This document shows positions 49,310 through 60,429 of a stretch of DNA of 64,000 nt, piece by piece. The stretch covers positions 121,264,110 to 121,328,109 of the forward strand of contig OX235279.1 of the NCBI GenBank assembly GCA_944472155.2. The letters are read 5' to 3'. The notes under the pieces were generated by a model. That model did not search any database. It was not told where the DNA came from and saw nothing but the letters and a program-made list of their open reading frames with translations. Both the position numbers and the translations under genes were made by a program. Each line of letters opens with the position of its first letter. The stretch's first letter is position 1. The DNA comes from Trichobilharzia szidati (Eukaryota; Platyhelminthes; Trematoda; Strigeidida; Schistosomatidae).

Positions 49310-51312
49310 AAATTACAGGGTACAATAACTGCATAAACCTCATCTAGTTTACTAGTTTCTTGGCCGGTCCCGAGCCCGGATATGGAGAGAGGGTTGGGGC
49401 ATGGGACTAGCAAGCCTACACCACAGAGGCTAGCGAGTTGCCAGTCAGCCGATGTGTCTTTCACAGATGACAGCAAGAATAAGAATGGGACGTGGAATGC
49501 ACGTACAATGTACGAGACTGGCTTGGAAGGCTGTCCAGGTAGTTAACGGAATGCGAAGATATGGCATGCAAGTACTGGGTATCTGCGTGAGCAGTTGGAA
49601 TAGATGAGGAGTGTCAAATTGTCAAATGGAGAGTCAGCAATCTACTCCGGTCTGGTCACACAGATCACAACCACGAGCACACTGAGGCAGTGAGTGGCTG
49701 TCATGAAGTCACCAGTGGCAGCCAAAGCCCTAATCCAACGAGAACCAATTTCCTCCTGCAGGATCATGACAGCGAGATTCAACTCAAAAGGAAGTAAGTA
49801 GGGAAGGGAGGAAGGAAGGTTACAATTACCATGCAATGCCAAGCACAGTGATACAAACAACCAAGCGGAACAATAGGAGAAGAACAAAGATTTCGACAGA
49901 CAACTACAAACAGCAAGGGACAACATCCCGAATGGTGACATCGAAATCCTTATGGAAGATATGAATGCCAGCAGAACTGGCGCAGATAATACGGGAGGAG
50001 AACTCATCATGGGTCGAGAGGCTCTCCGTCGTTGAAGTGAATGACAACTGAGAAATTTCCGCAGACTTCTGCACTTTCAATCATTTCGTGATCGGAGGCA
50101 GCGTCTACAAGCATAAGGATATACACAAGGCCAGTGACATGGATTTCGCCTGACGGACTAACCGCAAACCAGACAGACTTCATCGCAATGCTGCGGGCAG
50201 TGTCCAAATATTTACCAACCTCATTCAACAGCTGGTTATATAACAATGCCACCTGTCAGGTGATCCACAACGGAAAAGTCAGCGAGGCGGTCGAAGTGAA
50301 TACAGGAGTAAGAAAAGCTAGCTGCCTGCCTATTATCACCGATGATATTCGTAATTGTGGTGGACTGGATTATGTGGAAGACTGTGTATGGGGAGCGAGG
50401 AGACAGTAGTACTCTGGACCACCGATGAGAAGATTCTACAAGAAGATCTGGATTTCGTGGGTGGATGATTTATGTCCCATGTTACACAGACTCGAAGATC
50501 GACAGGCAAAACCTGGCAGAAGAGACTGGCAGCGACAACTGGACTCCAGGTGAACATAGAGAAGACTGAGGTGATGAAGATACCTAGCCAACCACAGCAA
50601 TAACAACAACAACAACCAGCACCAGTCACCATCAATGGGAGAGATTTAACAGAGGTTACTTCCTGCCTTCGCTTATTTACGAAGCATCGTTTCAACCACA
50701 GGCAGTCGCAACGGATGAAGATGTCACAGCCAGCCAACCAGAATCGGAAAGGCAAGATACGCACGCTTTCGTCAATCTGAAAACAGTTTTGAAATCTTCT
50801 GCACTGCACTCCGCCTCAGCATAATGAACAAGATTCGGATTTCAACTCCAATGTGAAGTCAGTCAGTCAGTGCTTCTCTATGAGTCAGAAACTTGGACTG
50901 CGTGTCACAAAAAGGATATCCAACAGGTTACGGACTTTTATCAACAACTGTCCCCTTCCTTCCAAATTGAAGATAAAATGGCCAGTTAGAATTAGCAACA
51001 AGAAACTCTGACTAGGAACAAACCAACTAAGAGCCGATCGCTCAACAAATATGTAGGTGGGAATGGAGATGGATTGGGGACAAACTGAGGGGGCCGCCGA
51101 ATGACAATGCAAGCTAGGCCCTTGAGTGGAATCCCACTGGAAAGCGTCGAGTGGGTCGTCAGTACGAGGTTGACATGGAGGAGATCCCGCGAGATGAGAG
51201 ATTACAGGCGATCGCGGGCACCAGCTGAAGAGGACGGCAGAAAACAGAACAAAGTGGAGATGTGTTGTTGAAGCCCTATGTTCCACTCGGAACCGAAAGG
51301 AATAATAATTAT
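49310..51312 (+). mobile_element. F2 retrotransposon, plus strand, large internal deletions
   Basis: 5' leader 'ggccggtcccgagcccgga' at about 49360, endonuclease start RIRMGTWNARTMYETG (about 49470), GDIEILMEDMNASRTGADNT (about 49940), GGSVYKHKDIHKASDMDFA (about 50095), then an abrupt jump into RT sequence (QLVI/YNNATCQVIHNGKVSEAVE at about 50250). The C-terminal block and the tail 'ttccactcggaaccgaaagg' with (aat)n end at 51312. About 2.0 kb remains of a ~3.4-kb element; many stops are present. It lacks the 450-bp insertion seen in the intronic copies. Confidence 0.75.
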
Positions 51313-51596
51313 TAGTGCATAATATACACCCTAGTCCTCAACTGGAACGATTTACACTTTCCACTCCACACCTTGTTTGGCGAGTGATAGTAACGCACTA
51401 CTTAACTCAGCATGATTTACTACTAGTCAAAAATCCCACGACCGAAAGCTGCTACCTTGACGTGGTGGTCGGACTTGAACACCGCAATGATCCAACAAGC
51501 TATACTGGCTGAGACTTATGTCACTTGAGGTCCTACCATGCCAGAAAGGTTGTTTGGATAGTGGTTAGACAAAAAGCAGTTACCCAATCCAATGCC

Positions 51597-53528
51597 ATGA
51601 CTCAAAGTAAATCACAAAATATCATGCCGGATCGGTCGGGGCCTGGATTAACAACGACCGCGCTTCCTGCTGCCGTGTCACAGGGCAGAAATGATAAATA
51701 TGCTACTGAGACACACCAAATGAAAAAGAACAAACAAAAACAGGCCGCGTGTGACCGGCCTCAAGCAGTTGTCCCCTGGGCTCTGCAGTCACGCAACCAA
51801 CTTCCACGGTGTGGGCAGCCGGGAAGCAAAAATCGCCCTCACAATCCGAAATGCACACGAAACCTCTCTAATCCTCACTCATCTTTGTCTCCATCTTCAT
51901 CTCTATTATCCTGCCTTCCTTCTACTGATAGCTCTTCACTTCCTCTTCACTCTGTGTGTACTGAAAACGATGGAAGCCAGAAGGCCACCACCGATAGTCT
52001 CCTAAAGCCACGCCACCAATTTCATATAGGGGCATTTAATGTTAGGACACTCTGCCAAATAGGACAACAAGCATCACTAGCCAAGTCTCTGCCATCCCGA
52101 GCCATTGATGTATGTTGTGTTTCAGAAACACGCATACAAGACCCAAGTGTGGTTATTCACCTAACCCCACCTGGCCAACAGGATGAATCTGCAAAATTCA
52201 CCTTGAGGGTGTCAGGAGATGCCACAGCTAGCTCACGAGGATTAGTTGGTGTTGGGATAGCTTTGAGTACTAGGGCAGAAAAGACATTACTTGACTGGAT
52301 CCCGGTAGATAGCCGAATGTGTGCTGTCCGTCTGAACGGATCAGTGAGAAGGAGAAAGGACTGCACTACTCACCGATGCCTTTTCGTAATCTCCGCCTAC
52401 GCCCCCACTAACTGCAGTTCGGATGAAACGAAGGATGAGTTCTACCAAAAGCTGTCTAGTTTGCTGCGAAAGGCTAAACGCTCAGATATAGTCGTTCTAG
52501 CTGGTGACTTTAATGCTCAAGTAGGGAAATTGTGTCAATCTGAGAAGGATGTCGGTGGCACCTATGGAGTTCCGTGCCAGCGAACCGACAACGGTGACCG
52601 TCTCCTACAGTTCTGTTCAGATAATCATTTGTTTCTTGTAAGCACTAACTTCAAACACAAGGAGAGACACTGTTTGACCTGGCGACCCCCATCATCAAAC
52701 CAACGCTGGACACAAATAGACCACATAGCAATAAGCTATCGTTGGCGTGGGTCGGTAGGAGACTGTCGATCCTTCTGTAACACGTGTGTAGATACTGATC
52801 ACGCACTGGTCCGCGCTGGTGTGTGCTTACGACTGAACGGTCGTAGGAAACAACTAGCGGTAAACCCATCACGTCCCCAGCTCGATCAGGAAACTAAGTC
52901 CCTATTTGAGGAAGAACTAGCTAAACACATATCTGAGTTCAACAGCTGCGCTCACCCTGAAGAAGCCTGGAAGAATATTCAGTCAGCCATAGATACAGCT
53001 GTAAAAGCTGTGAATAAGGTTAATCCAAAGGTGAGTAAAAACCATTGGATTTCGACTGCCTCATCCGAACTGATAGATGCTAGAAGACTTATTCCGGCGA
53101 GCTCCGAATTCAATGAGGAGCGAAAGCTGCACAAAAAGAAACTTACGAAAAGTCTCCGCAAGGACCGTGAACAGTGGTGGGTGACAAAGGCGAAAGAGAT
53201 GGAAAAAGCATCGGCGATAGGCAACACTAGGCAACTCTTTAGACTCATCAGGGAAACGGGTGGGAGAAGGCAAATCATAAGTGAGACTATTTGTGAGAAA
53301 AATGGCTCCTTAATTAGCTCTCAGGATAGACGCCTTGAACTCTGGAAAGAACACTTTGAGGAACAATTTAACTTGCCTACAGCCACACTGAGTCTCCCCG
53401 CCATCCAGTACACACCCGAATGGGATATAGACACTGGCCCGCCGTCTGTAAGTGAGGTCACAAAAGCTATCTGTAATCTGAAACGAGGAAAAGCGGCAGG
53501 ACCCGACGAAATTATTCCGGAGGTTTAA
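51597..53528 (+). CDS. F1 ORF 5' part: APE endonuclease, linker and RT start
   Basis: The open frame reaches back to 51525; the first in-frame ATG is at 51597, giving ~643 aa. A Ser-rich N-terminal region of ~140 aa precedes the APE endonuclease: GAFNVRTLCQIG, CCVSETRIQD (Glu), IVVLAGDFNAQVG (Asp/Asn), QIDHIAI and TDHALVRAG (His). The linker has DREQWWVTKAKEMEKASAIG. The RT domain opens with LKRGKAAGPDEIIPEV, then a 1-nt frameshift meets a stop. The endonuclease nicks target DNA for target-primed reverse transcription. The endonuclease frame looks complete, but the ORF is truncated before the RT core. Confidence 0.85.
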   Translation: MTQSKSQNIMPDRSGPGLTTTALPAAVSQGRNDKYATETHQMKKNKQKQAACDRPQAVVPWALQSRNQLPRCGQPGSKNRPHNPKCTRNLSNPHSSLSPSSSLLSCLPSTDSSSLPLHSVCTENDGSQKATTDSLLKPRHQFHIGAFNVRTLCQIGQQASLAKSLPSRAIDVCCVSETRIQDPSVVIHLTPPGQQDESAKFTLRVSGDATASSRGLVGVGIALSTRAEKTLLDWIPVDSRMCAVRLNGSVRRRKDCTTHRCLFVISAYAPTNCSSDETKDEFYQKLSSLLRKAKRSDIVVLAGDFNAQVGKLCQSEKDVGGTYGVPCQRTDNGDRLLQFCSDNHLFLVSTNFKHKERHCLTWRPPSSNQRWTQIDHIAISYRWRGSVGDCRSFCNTCVDTDHALVRAGVCLRLNGRRKQLAVNPSRPQLDQETKSLFEEELAKHISEFNSCAHPEEAWKNIQSAIDTAVKAVNKVNPKVSKNHWISTASSELIDARRLIPASSEFNEERKLHKKKLTKSLRKDREQWWVTKAKEMEKASAIGNTRQLFRLIRETGGRRQIISETICEKNGSLISSQDRRLELWKEHFEEQFNLPTATLSLPAIQYTPEWDIDTGPPSVSEVTKAICNLKRGKAAGPDEIIPEV

Positions 53529-54935
53529 ATATGAGGGTGACATACTAGTATATAGTTTAACTAAGGTACTAGGTAACGTCTGGGAATCAGAGACGGTTCC
53601 ATCAGACTGGAGTAAGTCACTTATTATACCAATATTCAAAAAGGGAGACAAGTCCTCATGTGATAATCATAGAGGAATCAGCCTGACGAACAGTCTCTAA
53701 AATCCTAGGCTCAGTAATCATGAACAGACTAAGCAGAACTCGGGAGGAACAAACGAGGGAAAATCAAGTGGGCTTTAGGCCAGGTAGAGGGTGCATAGAT
53801 CATATCTTCACTCTCCGACAGATCCTAGAACATAGACACACGTTTAGGCGTCCAACAATTGCCATATTTCTTGACTTGAAGGCGGCCTTCGACTCCATGG
53901 ATAGAGAGGTACTATGGCAATGTTTGACTGTGAAGGGAGTGCCAAGAAAGTACATTGCACTAATCAAGGCACTCTACTCAAACTCACGTGGCTGTGTAAG
54001 GGCTTATGGGGAATTGTCATCTGAATTGATAACAACCAGTGGTGTCCGTCAAGGATGTCCACTTTCCCCCATTCCTGTTTAACTTCATCATAGATATGCT
54101 AATGGAAGTATCCTTAACTGAACTTAACCACTTAGGAATCGACTTGTTACCAGGGAATAGTTTTATGAACTTAGAATATGCAGATGACATAATCCTGTTA
54201 GGGGAGGATGCTGACAAAATGTAGAGTCTTCTGAACACCTTGAGCAGCAATCTTCATATGTTTGGCATGCGATTCGCCCCTGTAAAATGTAAGATGCTGC
54301 TACAGGACTGGACTACGTCTACACCTAGCTTAGTGACAGGGAGTGAAGTGATAGAACATGTTGACCACTTCACCTATTTGGGAAGTTGTATCAGCACCAA
54401 CGGATTGATTGGTGACGAAATCTCAGCACGGATCCAAAAAGCTCGAGCTGCTTTCGCTAACTTACACCGTCTCTGGCGTAGGCGTGACATCCGGCTATCA
54501 ACCAAGGGACGTGTGTACTGCTCAGCAGTTCGCTCCGTCCTTCTCTATGGCTCTGAAACATGGCCAATACGAGTTGAAGACATGAAAGGGTTGACTGTTT
54601 TTGATCATAGATGTCTGCGATCTCTTTCTCACGTTAGGTGGCATAATAAGGTAAGTAATGTTGACGTTAGGCGTAGAGTGTTGGGCAAAGAGGGAAAATC
54701 AATCGAAGAGGCTATAAAGTTACATAGATTGAGATGGCTAGGTCACGTGCTGCGCATGCCTAACCATCGTCTCCCCCGACGGGCATTACTAGCTGATATA
54801 GGTGCAGATTGGAAAAGAGTAAGCGGTGGCCAAACAAAAACATGGCATCAATCCATGAAATCCTTGACAGTTAAACTGAGTCAGGTAGGGAGATGCAGAC
54901 TTCCGGGTTGGGGCCCTCGGGACTCTAAGAATTAA
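53529..54935 (+). pseudogene. F1 RT and C-terminal domain, frame-broken
   Basis: Continuation of the F1 ORF in shifted frames. FKKGDKSSCDNHRGISLTN lies at 53635-53695, followed by a second frame break. 53720-54082 has RENQVGFRPGRGCIDHIFTL, TIAIFLDLKAAFDSMDRE and GVRQGCPLSP. Another shift falls near 54070, then LEYADDIILLGEDADKM with catalytic YADD and an in-frame TAG at 54222. 54240-54935 is a clean 231-aa stretch with TYLGSCISTN, LLYGSETWPIRVEDM and GHVLRMPNHRLPRRALL. Three shifts and one nonsense codon make the RT inactive as read. Confidence 0.85.
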
Positions 54936-55199
54936 TGGCTGGAGACAATAGGTGACATGGCTCAAAATCGTTGTCAATGGCTAGCAGATGTATTCAGTCT
55001 CTGTAATCTTCCATATTCCTTTCTACCATTACTCATTCTGTTTCACTCTTATACTTGTCAAAACTCTATTGATTCCCTTCACTCATTATCTTATCTACCT
55101 TTGTGTGTTATTTGGAACGTGGCAACTCGAACTGCTGCACTTCGGTGTCAAGTTCTATGTTGAATCCAGCCAGTCAAAAATACTAACAAGTGTACTCTA

Positions 55200-56428
55200 A
55201 AATAATTCAAAACACGTAGAAGGATTGCAAGTGTGATTATTCATTTTTTAAAAAGACTACAAAAATATTTAGCCAATATCGTTACTTTTTAAACCTCGTC
55301 AGAACAAGATTAATCCAGCTATGACATTCCAATGGAGCTAGAAGTCGATAAAATTCGTCTAAATAAACAAATCAGAAACAAAGAAAAATTGTAACAGTTC
55401 ATAAAAGAATGAATATCGAACAAAAGATCGAATAACACAAGAACTTATAGTAACTAAATTATGTTTTAAAAAATGACTACTTTTAAACTTCGTTGAAAAT
55501 AACCTATTGGATATTTACCATATACAGCATTGGAAAGCAGTAAGAACAAAGAAAATTCACACGACTAAACCAAGTAAATAGTTTTTAGAGTTATCTGTTT
55601 TTAACCTTTCATTTATACAATATAAAGTTAGAATCAATGCAATCTTAACTGTCTTTATTGTCAGGATAACTCGATCTAACACTGAGACTTCTAACTGTAC
55701 AGTGAAGACCATTGTTTTTAAATTTACCACTACTTAGCCAAGCTGCCTGTTGTCCTAAGACAAAATGGAACAACGATTACAACTAGCATTGTGTTAAGGT
55801 AGGTGTCACTTTGATCGGAATTAATTAGTATCAATTACAGTAGTAGGTACCTGTAGTCCTGAAGTGATAATTTTAAGTTTTCAAACATTTTATAGATCTT
55901 TATAACAAGTTAGAAGGTATCTCGTGTCATCAGTAGAGTGGACTTTGGATGTGGCAAAACAATCTAGAAACAGTCACAACAGGTGTTTTATCAATACACA
56001 AATAACGGCAAACCTTTAACTTCACTGAAAAATGAATAACACGAATATGTTTACTATCTTCTTCAATCCACACTTGTCGCTGACGACTGTGTTGTTCTTG
56101 ATAAACCAGTTGTGTAAAAATACAATGATCTGGGTAACAAACCAGTATATTTTACTGGTGTCACTCTGCAGACTTGTGAGCTCAACATTAGTCTAAGTAT
56201 GCTCATAAACACCAACACAAATAAGTATTACTAAGTATACAAATTGTAATGAGCGATAAATAAGAAACTAAATAATTGATCTCACACCTACGGAAGGGTT
56301 GCGAAAAGGTTACGCATATATGTTTTATGCAACCGACATCAAACTTATTTCATTCCCGTTTTCTGATTTCCTTAATTATTACTTGTTTAAAACGCAGCAA
56401 AAGCTAAACCCTTCTCACTGTACATTAA
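55200..56428 (+). other. AT-rich intergenic sequence
   Basis: Between the F1 3' end and the last recognised INTS15-like exon. It should hold the INTS15-like 3' UTR and perhaps a last coding exon, but I could not find one with matching phase. Confidence 0.4.
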
Positions 56429-56788
56429 TTATAAGAAAGAAAATTGAGGGAAATTAGTAGAATAAGTGATATATATATATATATACAACTTGCCTGAACT
56501 TAGGTTTCGTATACGTCCACTAACCCAACATATCTGCATGAACTCTGCTAACCGGATGATCATCAATTCTAAAAAGTTCATACGCTTTCCTGATGAACGC
56601 CGTTTACGTAGAGAGCGAATAAAATTATACTGTCCGTGAACTTGAGAGACCAATGATTCTAAGTAGTAAAATTCTTTTGTGTATTCCATTTTTCGTGAAC
56701 ACGTTAAAAGCCATGTCGAAAATCCAGAACCCCCAGCACCTCCACTGCCATGCCGATGTGCAGCAAGACCGGCAGGTTCAGATATACA
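56429..56788 (-). CDS. INTS15: INTS15-like last recognised exon
   Basis: Acceptor 'attttcaag' just above 56788, phase 0. Translation CISEPAGLAAHRHGSGGAGG, then KEFYYLESLVSQVHGQYNF and MIIRLAEFMQICWVSGRIRN. The coding frame either ends at a GC-type donor (cag|gcaagt, exon end 56494) or reads through a (TA)n microsatellite (KLYIYIYI) to the stop at 56429-56431. The family C-terminus is longer than this, which favours the splice, but no following exon was found. Confidence 0.65.
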   Translation of the reverse strand, partial: CISEPAGLAAHRHGSGGAGGSGFSTWLLTCSRKMEYTKEFYYLESLVSQVHGQYNFIRSLRKRRSSGKRMNFLELMIIRLAEFMQICWVSGRIRNLSSGKLYIYIYITYSTNFPQFSFL

Positions 56789-56898
56789 CTTGAAAATATA
56801 CAGGAACATGAAAAGATTACAGTTTTAGATCAGCCTCAACAGTAGGCGAAATCAACAACAGTTTCATAATTTTAATGAGACAGATAAGAAATTATTAC

Positions 56899-56974
56899 CT
56901 GTAAAAGTTCATGATGCAGACCTGCAACATAGTCGTATCTCAGATTCTTTTCCAGTCTTGGATCACCTCGCGAA
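56899..56974 (-). CDS. INTS15: INTS15-like exon 5
   Basis: Short exon. Acceptor 'cttcttag' above 56974; the first base completes a Cys codon; then SRGDPRLEKNLRYDYVAGLH and HELLQ; donor cag|gtaata below 56899, phase 0. It was found only because the neighbouring exons have incompatible phases without it. It matches the position of the 'LLYSKLHLSVLQ' helix in the human protein. Confidence 0.7.
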
Positions 56975-57351
56975 CTAAGAAGAGTAGCAGAAAAAATTGT
57001 ATAGTTATTATCTTAAACAGATAGCGTGATACAGTGTTTGATCACCCAAAAAAATGTCGGTGATTTAACACTGATACAGGAAATTTTAAAACCAAATAAA
57101 AGCGTCATCCCATCATGTGAACCATTGGTTGAAATATACTATACCAAAAACTTCCGTTTGAAGTAATAAGTGCTTATAGAGACTTGAAGTCAAAAAGTAC
57201 ACATAAGGCAATTATCCAGAAGTTGGAATTCTGGGAAAATACAGTGAATTTGAATTATCTTTACTGGTACTGAGGAATCAGTTATCCAGTTAACACATTG
57301 TTATTTTACTTCAACACATTTTTTCACATAAACTTTAATCCAAAAAATTAC

Positions 57352-57643
57352 CATGTTATATAAGATAGCGGCTCAAAAACACTCCACCACAATAGACAGA
57401 TTAGGAGAGGTGGTTGAGACATTAAAATCTGATCAATCGGAAAGCGGGACTGACTAAAGAACTTGTAACGTCTAGCCATACTAAGCCAATCAATACATGT
57501 CCAGTTACTAGGTAAATTAGTCCCTGGTTGGTGAAACTGTTTTGGAATGCGACCGAGCCGTAACCAGTTTGTAACGCAGAATATAACTTCAGGAGGAGGA
57601 GCTCTGGTTGTTGCATGGGCAAATAAATTGTTAACACATGATT
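57352..57643 (-). CDS. INTS15: INTS15-like exon 4
   Basis: Acceptor 'tacacttcag' above 57643; two bases complete a codon, then SCVNNLFAHATTRAPPPEVI, FCVTNWLRLGRIPKQ, FPIDQILMSQPPLLICLLWW and SVFEPLSYIT to donor atg|gtaatt (phase 2). The true frame is not the longest ORF of this stretch: an overlapping 101-aa minus-strand ORF is a shadow. The PPP...NWL and PLL..LLWW blocks fit the central part of INTS15. Confidence 0.7.
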
Positions 57644-58427
57644 CTGAAGTGTAAAATTAAGAAGGTGTAAAAGATGAAAAGTGTGTGATGTCAATACAAA
57701 ATACTTTGAAAAATATATTAATATCAATCAACTCTATTAAAAATATAAATCCTTATGCAAAGCACAAACATTTCTTTACTGTTACACCTCAGTCACGCCA
57801 ACACGTCACTTAATAATGTGGACTAGATGATTCTCATTAAAAATTGAATTAAATGGCTGACTTCTGTAGCTATTTTCAAAGAATATCGTATAAACAGAGT
57901 TAATGTAGCCAGTAATTACATTGTTAAATTCGTATAATTCAATTATATTTACAATGCCATGTAAACCATGGACCAGAATAGAAAGCAAGAAGGCTCTTTC
58001 AAAATACACGATACAAAAGTAGAATCAGTAGTCAATTAATCATACAAATTTTGATCGAAACTTCCAAAAAGTAATGAAATGAGTAATGTTTTACATATAC
58101 TCTGTTTCTTGGATTAAATTACATTAAGTATATAAATATGAAGCAGATGAATACGTTTTACTTCTGTTGACCGGATATACGAATTCCAATACATCAAGCG
58201 ATAAAATTCATAAGGAGCGTAATTAAGATTTGTCTGTGTATTAAGGTTTGCAATGTTCACACAACAATATTTTTATTGCACATATTTTGAAACTAGGTGT
58301 GGGAAGATGAGGACAGACTTCTAAATGTTTAGCAGACGTACATGGGAAACAGGACTTACAGACTGAAACCGAAACTAAATATTTGTTAATGAAAAACAAA
58401 AAAGATTAAATTAACGAAGGGACTCAG
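57644..58427 (-). other. Intron sequence, no feature
   Basis: AT-rich intron of the INTS15-like gene up to the palindrome. No coding or element signature recognised. Confidence 0.4.
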
Positions 58428-59109
58428 TGAGTTTATTTTCATAAGCTGTCCTATCGCATTTATATAAAATTCTTTCACAAAAGAAGATATTATCAAAAGA
58501 GATGAGTGACCGTAATCATAGTTGCTAATACTAATCACTATATCAAAAAGTTATATAAAAGTGTCAGAGTTGGGTGATCAGATAAATAGTTTAATGAGTT
58601 GTAATCAGGATGTTGATAGAAACGAGGGAGAATGTGATATTACGTAAGTTCAAAGGAAATACAAGAGTTGCAAAGAGTTATACAAAAATCAAGTGGGTAA
58701 AAAACAACAGACTTTGGTTTGTCCACCTGAATGACCCGCATCCTTTGCATTGCATTCAAATAGAGAATTCACAATTCTGCGTACAAAAAAGAATTATTCA
58801 TCTACTCCTTCTATCATAGTAATTACCCCGTTGTTTCTCCTAAACTAATTTTTTCATAACTCTTTGCAACTCTTGTATTTCCTTTGAACTTACGTAATAT
58901 CACATTCTCCCTCGTTTCTATCAACATCCTGATTACAACTCATTAAACTATTTATCTGATCACCCAACTCTGACACTTTTATATAGCTTTTTGATATAGT
59001 GATTAGTATTAGCAACTATGATTACGGTCACTCATCTCTTTTGATAATATCTTCTTTTGTGAAAGAATTGTATATAAATGCGATAGGACAGCTTATGAAA
59101 ATAAACTCA
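58428..59109. repeat. Long palindrome (two ~260-bp arms) around a PLE C-terminus
   Basis: Left arm 58428-58689 and right arm 58848-59109 are near-perfect reverse complements (e.g. 'cataagctgtcctatcgcat' with 'atgcgataggacagcttatg'; 'tacgtaagttcaaaggaaat' with 'atttcctttgaacttacgta'). The ~160-bp centre encodes, plus strand, HCIQIENSQFCVQKRIIH ending LLLLS and a stop, the PLE C-terminal signature also seen at 10.8 kb. The PLE post-stop motif ('aaaagagcctcttcgcg') follows the right arm at 59112. It probably formed from a PLE insertion with inverted terminal copies. It lies in an INTS15-like intron. Confidence 0.85.
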
Positions 59110-59931
59110 ATGAAAAGAGCCTCTTCGCGAAATAACTGTTTTGTTTGCTTTTTCATTAGTGCCTGGATGAGGATTATTGACGAATTATTAAACGATGGGG
59201 ACAATATTAAGCTACCGAATTAGGTTAAGACTTACTACGTCATGTAAAACGACTGTTTTATAGTATAAGATAGAAACAGTCATTGCTCAGAGTAGTTAAG
59301 CAAAATTACGACTGCTTGAAAGTAATGAAAGCTGAAGTCATTCAATAAGATTCTGTAATGCAAAGAGCTGTGAAAATAATTACACCAGCCTGCTTGTAAT
59401 ATTTTTTAAGACTGTGATAATTACCGGTCTAAGTAAATATTTCAGAAAGTTCTCGCCATTCAAAATTCCAAACACTGGCTTTTAAACTGCTATCGATAGA
59501 AATGGGGTGACATGTATCAAGAAGTTGACAAGAACCTACTGTTTAAATATGTTCTTTTAAGCCGCATTCAACTTTACTCTTCGTTCTCATTGCGTCTTAT
59601 AAGTGCAGATTGTATTTGTGAGTACTTTTTAGATGCTTAATAACTAGTTTTGAGTTTTTCTCAATTTCATATTTGATTGCAGTAGCAGTTACAACCATTT
59701 TGCTTACATCAACCTGTTTAGGATGACCCTATGGTCACTACCAAACCACACGAGAAAGCTAACACACTAAAGCATTGTCAGAATACAGAGAATTGCTGTG
59801 GAAGAAACGGCAGTCTTGTATACACTCACGTGATCGGTAGCTGCAATAATTTGTGCTCGAAACGTTATCAGTTAATATTACCGTACAACATTGTTAGATA
59901 AACTTGGAAAAGAGTCAAGTGAAGTACTTAC

Positions 59932-60160
59932 TGAGACTGGGACGATATCCATAAACCAAAGTTAATCCAGATAGAAAGGCATCTGTGAATGGAGATGATA
60001 TGAACGGGATGTTGTACAAGGGATGGTCAATGTTTGCATTTTCACTCCGCGTTATATCCCTTTCTGACGAGTTTAAAGTGGGAAACACAGGCAGACCTCG
60101 TAAACTGAGTAAGTCTGATGTAAGCGATGTGATTAACACTTCCACAAATTCATATGCAAT
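59932..60160 (-). CDS. INTS15: INTS15-like exon 3
   Basis: Acceptor 'ttcccctcag' above 60160, phase 0; translation IAYEFVEVLITSLTSDLLSL, then NIPFISSPFTDAFLSGLTLV and YGYRPSL; donor ctca|gtaagt below 59932, phase 1, matching exon 4. Corresponds to the segment after 'SWLQ' in human INTS15. Confidence 0.7.
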
Positions 60161-60429
60161 CTGAGGGGAACAGTTTGGATAATTTACAGGAGGGCAACAA
60201 TACGACTGCGAAACTCGTATCTACAACAAAAAAATATATTCAGAACATCAGAAATACCAATGGAGCCATCAAGACTATATAAGCAAAATTCAGCAAAATA
60301 AATTCCTTTATCAAAGAAATCACAATCACATGAGATACTATGGTCTCACTCCTTTACGAAAATTAAACAGTTAGACATCACTCAGTTATCGTAGTTAGAC
60401 AATTTGAACAAAACTACCAGAAACAGCTT

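Larger units (their letters stand above)
51430..55190 (+). mobile_element. F1 RTE-like retrotransposon, longest copy
   Basis: About 3.76 kb with a recognisable 5' UTR, endonuclease, linker, RT, C-terminal domain and 3' UTR in one orientation. RTE-like assignment rests on the order APE endonuclease then RT in one ORF, the motif GAFNVRTL and the short 3' UTR; similar elements (SR2/Perere types) are known in schistosomes. It lies between the converging CCDC181-like and INTS15-like genes and gives the reference for interpreting all F1 fragments in the window. Confidence 0.85.

Noticed and set aside
53061..53278. Minus-strand ORFs under the F1 linker
   Set aside because: Shadows of the long plus-strand endonuclease ORF.
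57422..57727. 101-aa minus-strand ORF
   Set aside because: Overlaps INTS15-like exon 4 in the wrong frame; the splice phases and family match favour the other frame.
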